Of a stretch of 54,760 nucleotides of DNA, positions 1 to 11,524 are shown piece after piece. The notes under the pieces are model-generated. The model saw only the letters and a program-made list of their open reading frames with translations. It did no database searches and had not been told where the DNA came from. The stretch lies in NCBI GenBank assembly GCA_016758965.1, contig JAEPRB010000259.1:1-54760 (forward strand). The letters run 5' to 3'. This stretch comes from Circinella minor. Lineage: Eukaryota; Mucoromycota; Mucoromycetes; Mucorales; Lichtheimiaceae. The translations under genes and the position numbers were made by a program. The stretch's first letter is position 1. Each line of letters starts with the position of its first letter.

Positions 1-150
<150 letters not shown>

Positions 151-402
151 CAAATATATATATATATATATATATAATCAAAATCAAATCCCTCCTTTCC
201 ACACACACACTCCATCCTTTCTCTCTCTCTCTCTATGCCTTTTCGTAAACATTGGTATCCCTTGTTTGGTACTACCAAGAAACCCGATCGCCCCTAAAAT
301 TTTTGTGGTACAAAAAAAAAAAAAGAAAGAAAAAGATAAACTATTTTCTATTGTTTTTTTTTTCTTTTATATATAAAAAACAAAATAAAAAAATAAACAA
401 AC

Positions 403-2814
403 CTGATTTGTTCGTTTTGTTACAGTAGTTCGTGTTACTTCATCTGGTAGCATGGACCTAAATATATTTTATATATAAAAAAAAAAAAATGGTTCCAATC
501 CCCCACCACCACCAAAAACACAATATCATTTCCCCCCCCCATATAAAAAAAAATGGATTACTTGAACATCATACCGTAAAATATACATAGATATATATAT
601 ATATATATATATATATTGATAGAATATGATTTAAATAAAAAAAAATATTTTAAAACAAACTGACCTTCGTAAATATTTTACAACTACACCCATGTGTTGT
701 TCATTATAATGTTCCCAATTTCTTACATAACGTTTAAATTCACTAATAGGACGACTTATATCTATTTGACCTTGATCTCGTACTGTTTTTTTTTTTTTTT
801 AAAAAAAAGAAAGAAAGATTAGATAAGCATATTCACTTTTCTTTCCTCCCCCCCCGTCTGTCTATCCCCTCCTTTTTACCTGAACCAAGTCTAAAATATA
901 ATCCAATATAAAATGTTCTTGTATATATCTTGACACCATGGTTATCATGTTGATTAAAAGCATTAGAATGACCCACACCATTAACAGCTGCAGCAATTTG
1001 TTCATGATTGACACAAGTATATATATTATCAAAACCTTCTACATAAGGATGTACAAGTACAAGTCCATGAATCGATTCTAATTTATTTGTTAATCCTCGT
1101 AATCGTGATTCTACTAATCCACTCCTAAAAATAAAATAAAGCAATATTAATATTAATATTTCTTTATAAATAAAACTATCCCCACCAACATCACCCAAAA
1201 GATAGTTTACCATTGAAGTTGTCGAAGAGAATCATCACTACTAACAACAATTTGTAAATAATGTCGATAATTTTTAAAAAATGAATGATCTTCAAATAAA
1301 GCATCCCAAGGTAAACTTCCCACCATAATTTTATCCATGATTTGTGCTGCTCTTTTACATTCTCCAATAACAATTCTAAATGTTGAATTGGTCATATTAT
1401 GTGTTGAACACATGGTTGGATAAGCGGGTGTTATAATAGGCATTTTATGTGTTTTATCAATAGGATTTCTCTAAATAAAATAATTCATTTAGTTTTAAAA
1501 GGTATTATTATTATTATTATTATTTTATTTTACCTTTGGATTCCATGATTGAATACTTGATAAATGAGGACCTTCTAATGATTCTCTTAAAACAACTGGA
1601 TGAGGCCATTGCCAATTCACCATAATACTAAATACTTTACTTGCTACAGTACTTGCACATGCATTGGGATATAATTGACAAACACGTGCTACCATTAAAG
1701 CCCATGCAACACCACCTAAAAATCCAAGAATATTAGAATAAATACCACGACGTGTTGCCCATAATTTAATACATCGAACAGCTGTTTGAAAAGTGGGTAT
1801 ATCTGGAACACTTTTTAATATTTCATCCGCTACACGTGTACCATTGACACTTCGTATACATCTTTCATCTAAGGGTACTAATAAAGATGTATCATCAATA
1901 TCTAAATCATCAGGAATCGTTGAAAGATTTAATCTTGCACATAATAAATCAACCTATTAAAAAAAATAAATAAGGCGTGTTTTTAGTATTTAAAAAAATA
2001 AATTAAATAACTTTTTATATATAATACTTACAGGTATTCCAGAAAATTTAAGTTTAATAATAGGAACAAATGCATCTCGAATTGCCTATTATAAAAATAA
2101 ATCATGTTCAATTATAAAATTATATATTTTTTTTAAATAAAATACGAATTAAATACGAAATAATTTACCGTTAATTCTGTTACTTCAGGTCTTTTTGCTA
2201 ACATTTTATAGACTCCTTCAAAAAAATCAGTTCGAGTAATATGTCGAGGACAAATACATACTGCATCAATATCCGCATCTAAAAATGACATCAAAAGGAA
2301 TTTTTTTTCCCATTGTTATTGGCTTTTTTATTTGAAATATGAAAAAAAAAAAATTAGAATATGAAAACTTACTGGCTGCTTGAACACCAAGACGACAACT
2401 ACCAAATGTCAACACTTTTCCTCCAGCTTCTTTTGCATCGTCTGGTGTTAATCCTTTTCGAATACTTGCTTCATAAATAAATCGTTTTGTAATTTCTTCT
2501 AATTTATTCATGACTGAATTTCTTTATATAATTTCCCCCCCCCCAAAAAAAAAAAGAAAAAAAAAATATTCTCCATTTTTTTTTTTAGTTTTATAATTCA
2601 TTTAGGAAATATATATATAAAAAAAGAGAGAGAGAGAGAGAAAAGAATAAAAAAAAAAAAAGTTTTACCTTAAAGCAGAAATAGTTTCTGATTCATACAT
2701 GTTATTTTTTTCAAGAGTAAGAACTAATTGTTTTTGTAATAATTCATCTCTTGAAGAAGGACCTGCTAAAGATAAAGGTGAAGAAACACCGAGATAATCT
2801 TTTTTTTCAACCAT
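403..2814 (-). CDS. PAP1: Poly(A) polymerase (PAP1), 3' end unresolved
   Basis: Nuclear poly(A) polymerase, which adds the poly(A) tail to cleaved pre-mRNA as part of the CPSF/CPF machinery. Exons on the minus strand: 2814-2669, 2521-2373, 2278-2169, 2085-2032, 1953-1534, 1470-1211, 1124-880, 782-665 and 457-403. Together they give 519 codons in frame. The N-terminus has the family's YLGVSSPLSLAGP-type start. The nucleotidyltransferase motif FGSCRLGV lies at residues 88-95, the Asp pair ADID at D101/D103, and a third Asp in VDLLCARL at D155. This spacing matches yeast Pap1. The central domain (LGFLGGVAWALMVARVCQLYPNA) and the C-terminal RNA-binding-like domain follow. The usual Gly-Pro-Gly before the Asp pair reads Ala-Ala-Asn. 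After SMLPDEV and the exon ending at 403, a candidate last exon (about 325-150) stays open into the poly-T tract, so the true C-terminus is not assigned. Confidence 0.93.
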
Positions 2815-3489
2815 TGGTTATAAATGTTTCAAGATAAAAAAAAAAAAAAAAGGTTTTTGTTGAATGGAGTATATTTTATGGAAGAAAAAGAGGTGGGGGA
2901 GGAATAGAGAGTGAGTTAAAAAGAGGTATTTTTTTATTCCTTTTTTTTTTTTTTAAAAAAAAAGTAGTGTTTTGAAATCAAAAAAAAAAAAAAAATATTA
3001 TTTAAATGGGAAATGAGTAGCGGGAGTTGAATGTGAATAGTTGAAAAGGAACTATTAACTTTAAGGAAGGGGGTTAAAAAAAGTTGGGGGGTGGAGTGGA
3101 GGATTTTTTTTTTTATCCCTTGTGTATGTTATGTCTTATTCTTTTCATAATATATATATATATATATATATGATGATGATAATGGATGTTGATAGAATCA
3201 TTTAAACAAAGATTTAAAAAGCATGAATTTTTTTTTTAAAAAGTATGAATCATCTTATTACTTATTGTAATTACTATAGTTATGTAGAAGTGGTATTTTA
3301 TAGATTGAGGATGGGGTAGTAATCTCTCTGGGCCCTGTAAAAAAAAACAATTTGACAACCGACAAAACAAGAAAGTAGTGTACTCTTTTTTGGATGTGTT
3401 TAATAATAATAACCCTTCCCCCCCCTTAACTCACCTATTTAACAAAACCTATCTCCCCCCCCCCCTTTTTTTTATTTCTTATTGACAAC

Positions 3490-3525
<36 letters not shown>
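2815..3525. promoter_or_regulatory. Divergent PAP1/AsnRS intergenic region
   Basis: This 711-bp spacer separates the start codons of two divergently transcribed genes and must hold both promoters. It contains A/T runs, a short (AT)n tract near 3150, C-runs near 3420 and 3455, and the (AC)n tract just before the AsnRS ATG. I see no open frame or RNA gene in it. Confidence 0.6.
3493..3522. repeat. (AC)15 microsatellite in AsnRS 5' leader
   Basis: An uninterrupted AC dinucleotide repeat that ends three bases before the start codon of the asparaginyl-tRNA synthetase gene. It is therefore probably part of its 5' UTR. Confidence 0.9.
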
Positions 3526-5223
3526 ATGAATGTCCATCCATTACGATCATGTACTCGATCCTTATTTACCAATTTCAATCGTCGTTTTTATACAACTGAA
3601 TCACCATTTTCTTCTCCAACGATACGATCGTTATTATTAACTAATAAAAAGACGGATACATCAGTGACAGTGCATGGTTGGGTTCGATCCGTTCGTAAAC
3701 AAAAACAAATTTCTTTTGTTAATATTAATGATGGTTCTTGTGTTAAAGGTTTACAAGCTATTTTGAATCCAGAACAAGCTGAAAAGTAAGTTTTTTTTTT
3801 TTTTAACTAGTTTGAAATAATCATAATAATACTAATCATATGGGTAGGTTAAATACTGGTACGTGTGTTGAATTAAAAGGAACTTTAGTCAACAGTCCTG
3901 GAAAAGAACAAGGTAAAGAACTTCAAGTAAATAGTATCAATGTCCTTGGTGAATGTGATGGTGTAAGTTTGTTTAAATATGAATAATATATATAAATATA
4001 AAAGAGAACACATATTTAATACAACTTTTTTTTTTTTTTTTTTTTTTTGAATTAGACATTTCCAATGCAAAAGAAAAGACATTCTTTTGAATATTTAAGA
4101 ACCATTAATCATTTACGTGCTCGAGGTAATGCAGGGGGTGCATTATTACGTGTTCGTCATGCAGCAAGACAAGGTCTCCAAGATTATTTTGCGGTAAATA
4201 TATATACTTCTTTCTCTAAATAACATTCTGGTTTTTAATAACACTTTAAAAAAAAAATAGAAAAATGAATTTACACAAATTGATACACCTATTTTAACAT
4301 CGCATGATTGTGAAGGAGGTGGAGAAGTATTTAAAATACAATCTGGAAAAAAAAATCATTCTCCTTCATCCAAACCAGAAGAATTTTTTCACCAATCCAC
4401 TTATTTAACCGTGTCTGGACAACTTCATGCTGAAATGTTTGCTTCTGCATTATCACGTGTTTATACTTTTGGACCTGTTTTTAGAGCAGAAGAATCTTTG
4501 ACATCACGTCATTTAGCAGAATTTTGGATGTTGGAAGCAGAAATAGCTTTTATTGATTTAAATAATTTACTGGATATTACTGAACAGAGTATTAAACATA
4601 CAATTCGTCATGTCCTTGATACATGTCCTGAAGAAATGGAATTTTTTAATCAATTTGTTGGTAAAAAAGATCATGAAAAAAATCCATTATTATTAAAACG
4701 TTTACAAAAAACAATGGATCAAGGATTTATTCGAATGACGTATGATGATGCCATTCAAATGTTACAACAAGCTGAACAAAAATCATTGAAAAAATTATTT
4801 CAATTTCCAACTACGTATGGAAGTAGTTTACAATCTGAACATGAACGTTATTTAACTTCAGAAGCATGTCAAGATCAACCTGTCTTTGTCACAAATTATC
4901 CAAGTCATCAAAAACCTTTTTATATGCGTGAAAATGATCAAGAATCTACCGTGGCCTGTTTTGATTTATTAGTACCTGGGATTGGTGAATTAGTAGGTGG
5001 ATCGATGCGTGAAGAAAGAGAAAAAGTATTGGAAAATAAAATGAAATTAGCAGGCATGGATATAGAAGAATATGATTGGTATTTAGAACTTCGAAAGTAT
5101 GGAAGTGCTCCTCATGGTGGTTATGGTATTGGATTTGAACGATTGATGTTAATGCTTACTGGATTTGAAAATGTACGAGAAGTTGTACCTGTACCTCGTT
5201 GGGTGGGTCATTGCAAATATTAG
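3526..5223 (+). CDS. Asparaginyl-tRNA synthetase, mitochondrial type
   Basis: Class II aminoacyl-tRNA synthetase that charges tRNA-Asn. The exons 3526-3785, 3848-3962, 4056-4193 and 4261-5223 give 491 aa. The N-terminus is rich in Arg/Ser/Thr with few acidic residues (MNVHPLRSCTRSLF...RRFYTT), as in a mitochondrial presequence. An OB-fold anticodon-binding domain follows (VHGWVRSVRKQKQISFVNINDGS, quoted in part). The family-typical QKKRHSFEYLRTINHLRAR comes next, then motif 2 (GPVFRAEES, residues about 242-250) and motif 3 (GIGFERLMLMLTG, about residue 460). The ending RWVGHCKY is that of AsnRS. Length and transit-like start fit the organellar/bacterial-type enzyme (yeast Slm5, human NARS2) rather than the longer cytosolic one. 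A polyadenylation-like AATAAA lies at 5345-5350. Confidence 0.95.
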
Positions 5224-5848
5224 TTTATGTATTTTTATATCTTGAATAGAGATCCCTCTTCCTCCTCCCCGCTCGTTCTCCTCCTTCTCCCTTCAACATG
5301 AATTATTTATTTGTATTATTATTATTGAAAAAATATTTCTGTCAAATAAAGTTAATCCAAAAGTTTTAAAGTTTTTATTGTTTTATTTTTTTACATTTAC
5401 CATATCCAATCAAATTTTCTGAATTGATGATATAATTCCCAGTTATTCCAAAAGACCCTGTTTTAATGCAAAAAAAAAAAAAAAACACGCCAAACAATAA
5501 AATTATTTTTTATAAAGTCATTCCTCCTTTATTTATTTATTTATATATAAAAAAAGTTCTAAAAGTAAAGCACACAAAAGAGATTTTTCTTCTTTTTTTT
5601 TTTGAAAAAAAAAAAAGAAGCAAAAAAAAAAAAAAGAAAAGATTTTTTTTTTTTATATTACGCGAATTATTTTATCCTTCAAAAGAATAAATTACACACT
5701 TATAATCCGCGCAATAAAAAAAAAAAAAAAGAATGAAAAAGAAGTAAAAAGAAAGAAAAGGATTTTTTTTTTGTTTGTTTTTTTCCCCCCCCTCTCCTTC
5801 ATAACAAAAAAAAGAAGGGTATTATAAGTTTAGAGAGTAAAAAGTTAT
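5224..5848. other. Convergent 3' intergenic region
   Basis: Spacer between the convergent AsnRS and IDH1 genes. It consists of A/T-rich 3' UTR-like sequence with AATAAA at 5345 and long A runs near 5467, 5600 and 5715. The open frame near 5466 is poly-Lys/Phe from homopolymers. I see no gene here. Confidence 0.6.
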
Positions 5849-7843
5849 TTACAACTTGGCAATGACAGCAGCAGTGAATTCCTTGGTAGTGCTGTTACCA
5901 CCCATATCGGCAGTTCTCGCCTATACCATCAGCCGTTGAACCAAATCCGAATAATAATAATTTATATCCCCCGCGTAATTAAAAACATATTCACCCCCGT
6001 GAAAAAAAAGTCAGTAAAATTTTTTTTTTCCCAATCCATTTTCAAAATAATAATAATAAACTTACGGCGTTAGATTTGATAGTATCATAAACAGCAGTAG
6101 AAATTCTGTTGGCATATTCATCCAAGTTAAGATGTCTCAACATCATAACAGAAGAAAGAAGCATGGCAGTAGGGTTAGCAGCATTCTTATTTTGTAAATC
6201 AAGACCGACGTGGCGACTTCCCTATTAAAAAAAGGGGGACAAGGGTGGTTTAATAATCCATGTTTATAAAATATATATAATAATAATAACTTACAGGTTC
6301 GAACATGGCATATTCACGACCAATGTTACAACCAGGAATTAAACCGGGACCACCGATTAAACCAGCACCCTAGAATAAATAAATTTTGAGTTAAAATGTT
6401 ATTCTTTCTTATACACTCTTTCTTTTTTTTTTTTTCCCCTCACCCTTTCTATATATATATATATATATATCAAATTATACTTACGACATTGGAAACAATG
6501 CTACCGTATAAGTTAGGCATAACCATAACATCAAATTGAGAGGGTCGGCAAACAAGTTGCATAGCTATTTTATTTATTTAAGGTTATTCATGTTTTGTTT
6601 TTTTTGTTTTTTTTGGTCCCTGAAATAAATATTACTTACCAGTGTTATCAACAATCATGTCATTGAATTTAATACCATGGTGTTCATATTCCTTAGCAAC
6701 ATCACGGCAAGTACGTAAGAAAAGACCATCAGCCAATTTCCTATATTACAATCCCCCACCCAAAAAAAAAAAAAATCATAAGTAACCCCATCAATATATA
6801 TATTATTTTCTCTCTCACTCTCTCTCATTCTCTGTGTATTTCCTTTTCTTACATGATGTTAGCCTTGTGAACACAAGTAACCTTCTTACGGTTATTCTTC
6901 AAAGCAAAGTCGAAAGCGAAACGAGCAATACGTTCAGTCTTTACACGGGTAATAATTTTAAGGGATTCAACAACACCAGGAACAGACTAATTATATATAT
7001 ATATATATATGTTCAATAAATAAAAAATATCCTTGACTCTTTATACTCCCCCCCCTCCTCTTCACAAAAAAAAAAAAAAACTTACTTGATGTTCTAAACC
7101 AGAATATTCACCTTCTGTGTTTTCACGAATAATAGCAATATCCACATTGTTTAAACGAGAAGGTACACCAGGAACATTCTTACAAAGAGATAAAGAAGCA
7201 TACATATCCAAATCCTTACGCATAGTCACATTGAAAGATTTATGACCTAATTTGGAAGTAGGCGTGAACAAGGTACCCTTGATACCTACCTTGTTACGAC
7301 GAAGAGAAGCAAGTGATTCTTGGAAAAGAGTTTCATCTTCAGAAGTTAAACCAGAAACATCATATTGTTCAAATTCAACAGGTGTATCAGCAGCTTTAAA
7401 AACATCTTTTAAAGAAACAGCAATTTCTTGACCAATACCATCACCAGGAATTAAAGTGACAGTGTATTTACCACCATACTTTTTAGGGAAGATCTATAAT
7501 ATATAAAAGTTTTTGTTTTTTTAATTATTAAAGTACACAATGGAAGAACGCGTATAATTATTTTTTTTGAAAAAAAAAAAAAAAAAAAAAAAAGTAAAAA
7601 AAAAAAAAAACAGCTTACGTTCTTTTGTTCGACAGGTGCAGGGGTGGGAAGAGTAGTAGTAGTGCCAGTTTGAGAAGCAAACGAACGGAAGGCAGTCTAA
7701 AAAAAAATATAAAACCCCATTGAAGAAATGTTAAACATTGAAAGTATATTTCTTCTTTTTCTTCTTTTTATATAAATAATTACCTGCTTAATAGCCGAGA
7801 TATTGTTTAAAGTAACAGGTCGAGTAATGACTTTGGTGAACAT
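5849..7843 (-). CDS. IDH1: NAD-dependent isocitrate dehydrogenase subunit 1
   Basis: Subunit of the mitochondrial NAD-isocitrate dehydrogenase, which oxidises isocitrate to 2-oxoglutarate in the Krebs cycle. Nine exons: 7843-7784, 7696-7619, 7493-7086, 6986-6853, 6740-6640, 6564-6485, 6369-6295, 6221-6066 and 5920-5849, giving 387 aa. The N-terminus ([14 protein letters not shown]...) is basic and transit-like. The body shows [13 protein letters not shown], the family [16 protein letters not shown], an [12 protein letters not shown] helix, and [15 protein letters not shown] then [13 protein letters not shown]. The match is closer to the regulatory Idh1-type subunit than to Idh2, but that choice rests on my recollection of the family. 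All eight introns are short GT-AG. The gene is convergent with AsnRS and divergent from the gene at 8507. Confidence 0.93.
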
Positions 7844-8506
7844 GGTTTGAGTTTTCTTTAGGTGAAAGTGGTGGTGGGCGGGTAAACAAAGGAAAAGAAA
7901 AAGAAGTTGGGAAATTGCTGAACGAAACTTTAGAAAAAAAAAATTGTTTTCAAAATTATTAACTCTCCGACCCAGAGTTTCTTTATTTATACCAAACGCG
8001 GCTAATATTTCATCCCCCAGAATAACACAAATAACAACAACACAAAATTGATTACATTATAGTGTGTGGTGTAACATCACATTTTAGAAGGTCTACGACC
8101 CTCCCTCCCTCTCCCCCCCCCTCTTTTTTTTTTTTATTCAAAACTCAAAAAAAAAAAAAAAAAGAAACGAAAAGAAAAAAAGAGGAGTAAGTAGGAGGCG
8201 GGAGAGGCGGATCATGGCGGTGAGAGGGGGGGGGAGAAAGAGGAGAGAGGGTTTATATAATACTTTTTGCATAAAAGACAATCAATCCCATATTTATCAT
8301 TTTTATATTGTTTGCATGCGTGTGGTGTCACCAAATATAATAAGGAAGCATGTGGTTTTTATTAGTTCACTTAGTCTAAATTTTTTTTTTCCATCTTATT
8401 GCGGGTCCTCACATCTTTTTTTTTTCTTTTACACTTTTTACTTTCCTTTTTTATTTAATTCTTTTTTTTTCATCTCGATTGAATCATTGTTTATTTTTAA
8501 TACTTA
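7844..8506. promoter_or_regulatory. Divergent IDH1/unknown-gene promoter region
   Basis: A 663-bp spacer between divergent start codons. It has C- and T-runs near 8110-8150 and a purine-rich block near 8160-8240 (GGGGGGGGAGAAAG). The forward open frame at 8214 is low-complexity and has no recognisable content. Confidence 0.55.
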
Positions 8507-11023
8507 ATGTCTACAACAACTGATGTTGATGTTATAACGAATGGTATATATGTATATATATATATATATAAACACCTTCTCTTTCTTTTTATTAACAAGT
8601 ACTCCATTGTTTCTTTTCATTATTGTAGAATGGGTGAAAAAAATTCATTTTGAAAACCGTGTGGATCGTAAAGTATCAAAAAAGATATCATCTTTTTTAT
8701 TCCCTTTTTTTTAAAAAAAAAAAACTAAAACAATTTGATCTCATAAATCGTTTATATAGTTAATTTGCAGTTACCTGCAGCTGCTGGTGAATCAGCTAAA
8801 ATAGAAATACCTGAATTACCTTCATTTGATACTAAGCTTGGCATAATTGATTTACCTTCATCATCAAAGTAATTAAATTAAAATATGTATATATATATAT
8901 ATATATATATATTTACTAACATGATATTATATATATATATATATATATAGACAATCGAATCATTCTACATCAAATAATACAACAACAACAACAACAACAG
9001 ATTCATATCTTAGTGCTATTGTATCATCTTCTACTTCACCTTCGTCAACTACGCCTACTACGCCTCCTTCTACTACATCCAATATAACAAATACTGGATC
9101 ATGTATTGGAACATCAGATTGTACATGTTATAAATGTCAACGACAAAAACGAAGAGCAAGAGGAACTAATAAAACATCACCTGAATTAACTAAAAAAAGA
9201 TCTATACTATCTTTACGTTCTTCTTCTTCTTCTTCTTCTCCTCCTCAACCTCAACCTCAACCTCAACAACAACAACAAAAAGTATCACCTACAGTTGCTA
9301 TTATTTCAAAAAATGTACAACAATCCAATACATCTAAATTAATAACAACACCAAGATCAGATTCATTACCTCCTAAAACATCAACTATAAAAACGAATCC
9401 TACAACAACAACAAAAACAATTAAAAAAAATAATTCAATTTGTCGACGTAAAACACCGAGTGTAAAATCATATGATATTCATCTTCCTAGACCTACTTAT
9501 TCTGCTCAAGATAGTATTTATCATGCTCTTCCTCAACAACAACAACAATCGACACTTTTAAAAAGTGAATCCCATTCAAGTAGTGATCAAAGTAGTATAA
9601 TGACCCATACTACTAGTACTACTACTACTTATCAAGATAATTATGAAATTTCTTGGAAAGATGAAACAACAGGCGATGATTTATTAAATTCATTAAAAAC
9701 ATTTCAACATATTTTTGAAAAACAACCTACAGAATCAGTTACTGGTTTATCTGATTTATTAGAAGTAGGAGCGCATGAAATTAAAAAACAACGTCAAGAA
9801 CAAGTCATGTATCAAAAAGTGAATCAACAACAACAATTAGAACAACTTGAAATGGAACCTTCTCAAGGTCAAATTTATACTTTAAAACATCGTCATGGTC
9901 CAACCCATCGTGCGCTTACTTTATATCATACAATGAAAATGAAAGATTCAAAAGAACGTCTGGCTGCCTATGGTAAGTTTTGTTGACAAGAAAAAAAAAA
10001 AAAAAGTATCATTATTTTTTTTTTGGGGGGGGGGAGAGAGAGAAAAAGAGAAAGTTGTTCTGTTACACAAAAAAAAACTGAATGGTGTTGCATTAAAAAA
10101 TAAATAAATAATTTATTTTATTTAATTATTATAAATACGTAAAACGTAGGTACTGCATTTAATCATTGTATGCGTGCTAACAGCGGGCTGTCTGGCTTTA
10201 TAAAACGACAATTAAATAAACGGGGGGAAGTACCCAAAGTCTTACAAGGTAAATAGAATAATTAAATAATATTATATAGGGTACTTATCTATATATATTA
10301 TAGATTATACACCACGTCAATCCAAACGATCTACAACAAAAAAATCAATTCTTCGACCTATTATACCCGGTAAAAAAAAGACAACAACAGATGATATGTG
10401 GCATAAAATTTCATCTTCTGAAAATCCTGCATCTGCATTACCTCCTAATAATCCATGGAATAAACATCAAGAAGAGGATAGTAATGGGATCACACCTACA
10501 GATGTTTTATCAGCTGCTCATGCTTTATTACCTAATCAATCTCCTATTGCACTTCATGATTCATTGAGTCGAACGAATATGAATACAACGACTAAACCTT
10601 ATGATCATGTGGATACCCCAAGTAAACCTATTCCTAATGTTTATAATAATGTAATAAAATTGGAGAGGAGTGGGGGGGGAATATATAGGATTGGGGGGAA
10701 TGTATTAACTCTATTTTTACTTTCTTTTTTTTTTTAGCGTGCAGGATCTGAAAGGGATACATCAAGTATTTCTTCAATGAGTGTAGATGGTGATTCATCT
10801 TCTAAAACCAATAAATCAGGAAAACTATTTTCTTCTTTTGGAAAAAAACCATCCAGATCTCGAAGTGGAACTATTTCTTCAACCCAATCTCGATCTGATA
10901 GTATTAAGGTAAAATAAATATAATAATAATAAAAACATCCTTAACATCCTAACATCTGGGTAAATTCTTTTCGGTATAATATAGAAAATGCAACGAGTAA
11001 ATTCTAAAGGATCTCGACATTAA
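8507..11023 (+). CDS. Ser/Thr/Gln-rich protein with conserved central block
   Basis: I do not recognise the family. Eight exons (8507-8543, 8629-8672, 8771-8868, 8951-9972, 10150-10248, 10304-10650, 10738-10908, 10985-11023) join in frame to 618 aa. Most of the protein is disordered, with Ser, Thr, Pro-Gln and Gln tracts. A short Cys-x-Cys-x2-Cys followed by basic residues (CTCYKCQRQKRRARG, C117/C119/C122) could bind metal or act as a nuclear signal. The only part that looks globular and conserved is about residues 373-437. It runs from RHGPTHRALTLYHTMKMKDS through AYGTAFNHCMRANSGLSGF to KRQLNKRGEVPKVLQDYTPR, and spans two introns, which supports the exon calls. The C-terminus is Ser/Lys-rich and basic. 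A regulatory or scaffold role is possible but not shown by the sequence. Confidence 0.8.
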
Positions 11024-11142
11024 TTTTTTTTTTTTTTTTTGTTATAATTTATATTTTTATATTTATATTTTTATTTTTTGTAAAACATCATCCATTCCTT
11101 TACCCCATTATATTTTTGTAATATATATATAATTATGTCCCT

Positions 11143-11188
<46 letters not shown>

Positions 11189-11524
11189 TATTATTATTTA
11201 TTTTTATATTTACAGTATTGTTGAGAATACATTAAAAAAAACAAAAAGATCTATTATTAAAAAGAAAGAAAAAATTATACTATAATAGAAAAAGAGAGAG
11301 AGAGAAGAACGAAAAAGAAACACAGAGAGAGTAATAAAGATGAAAAGGAGAGAGTATTTTAAATATATAATGGAATAAAAAGGGAATTATATATATATAT
11401 ATGTAGATTTGGTTTTTTTTTGGAGGGGGGGATAATAGTTATAAAAATTATATAAAGTACGGTTGAACATAAAAATAAAAAGAAAGTGAGAAAGGTAGAG
11501 AGAGAGAGACATGGACTCTCTTTT
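11024..11524. other. Convergent 3' region, poly-T and purine-rich
   Basis: Spacer between the gene at 8507 and GTP cyclohydrolase I. It contains T runs at about 11026-11040 and 11145-11182, an AG-rich stretch from 11285 to 11360, and (GA) repeats near 11500. No gene is seen. Confidence 0.6.
11145..11182. repeat. Poly-T (38 nt)
   Basis: An uninterrupted homopolymer of 38 T in the 3' flank of the gene at 8507. It is the second or third longest pure run in the window. Confidence 0.9.
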
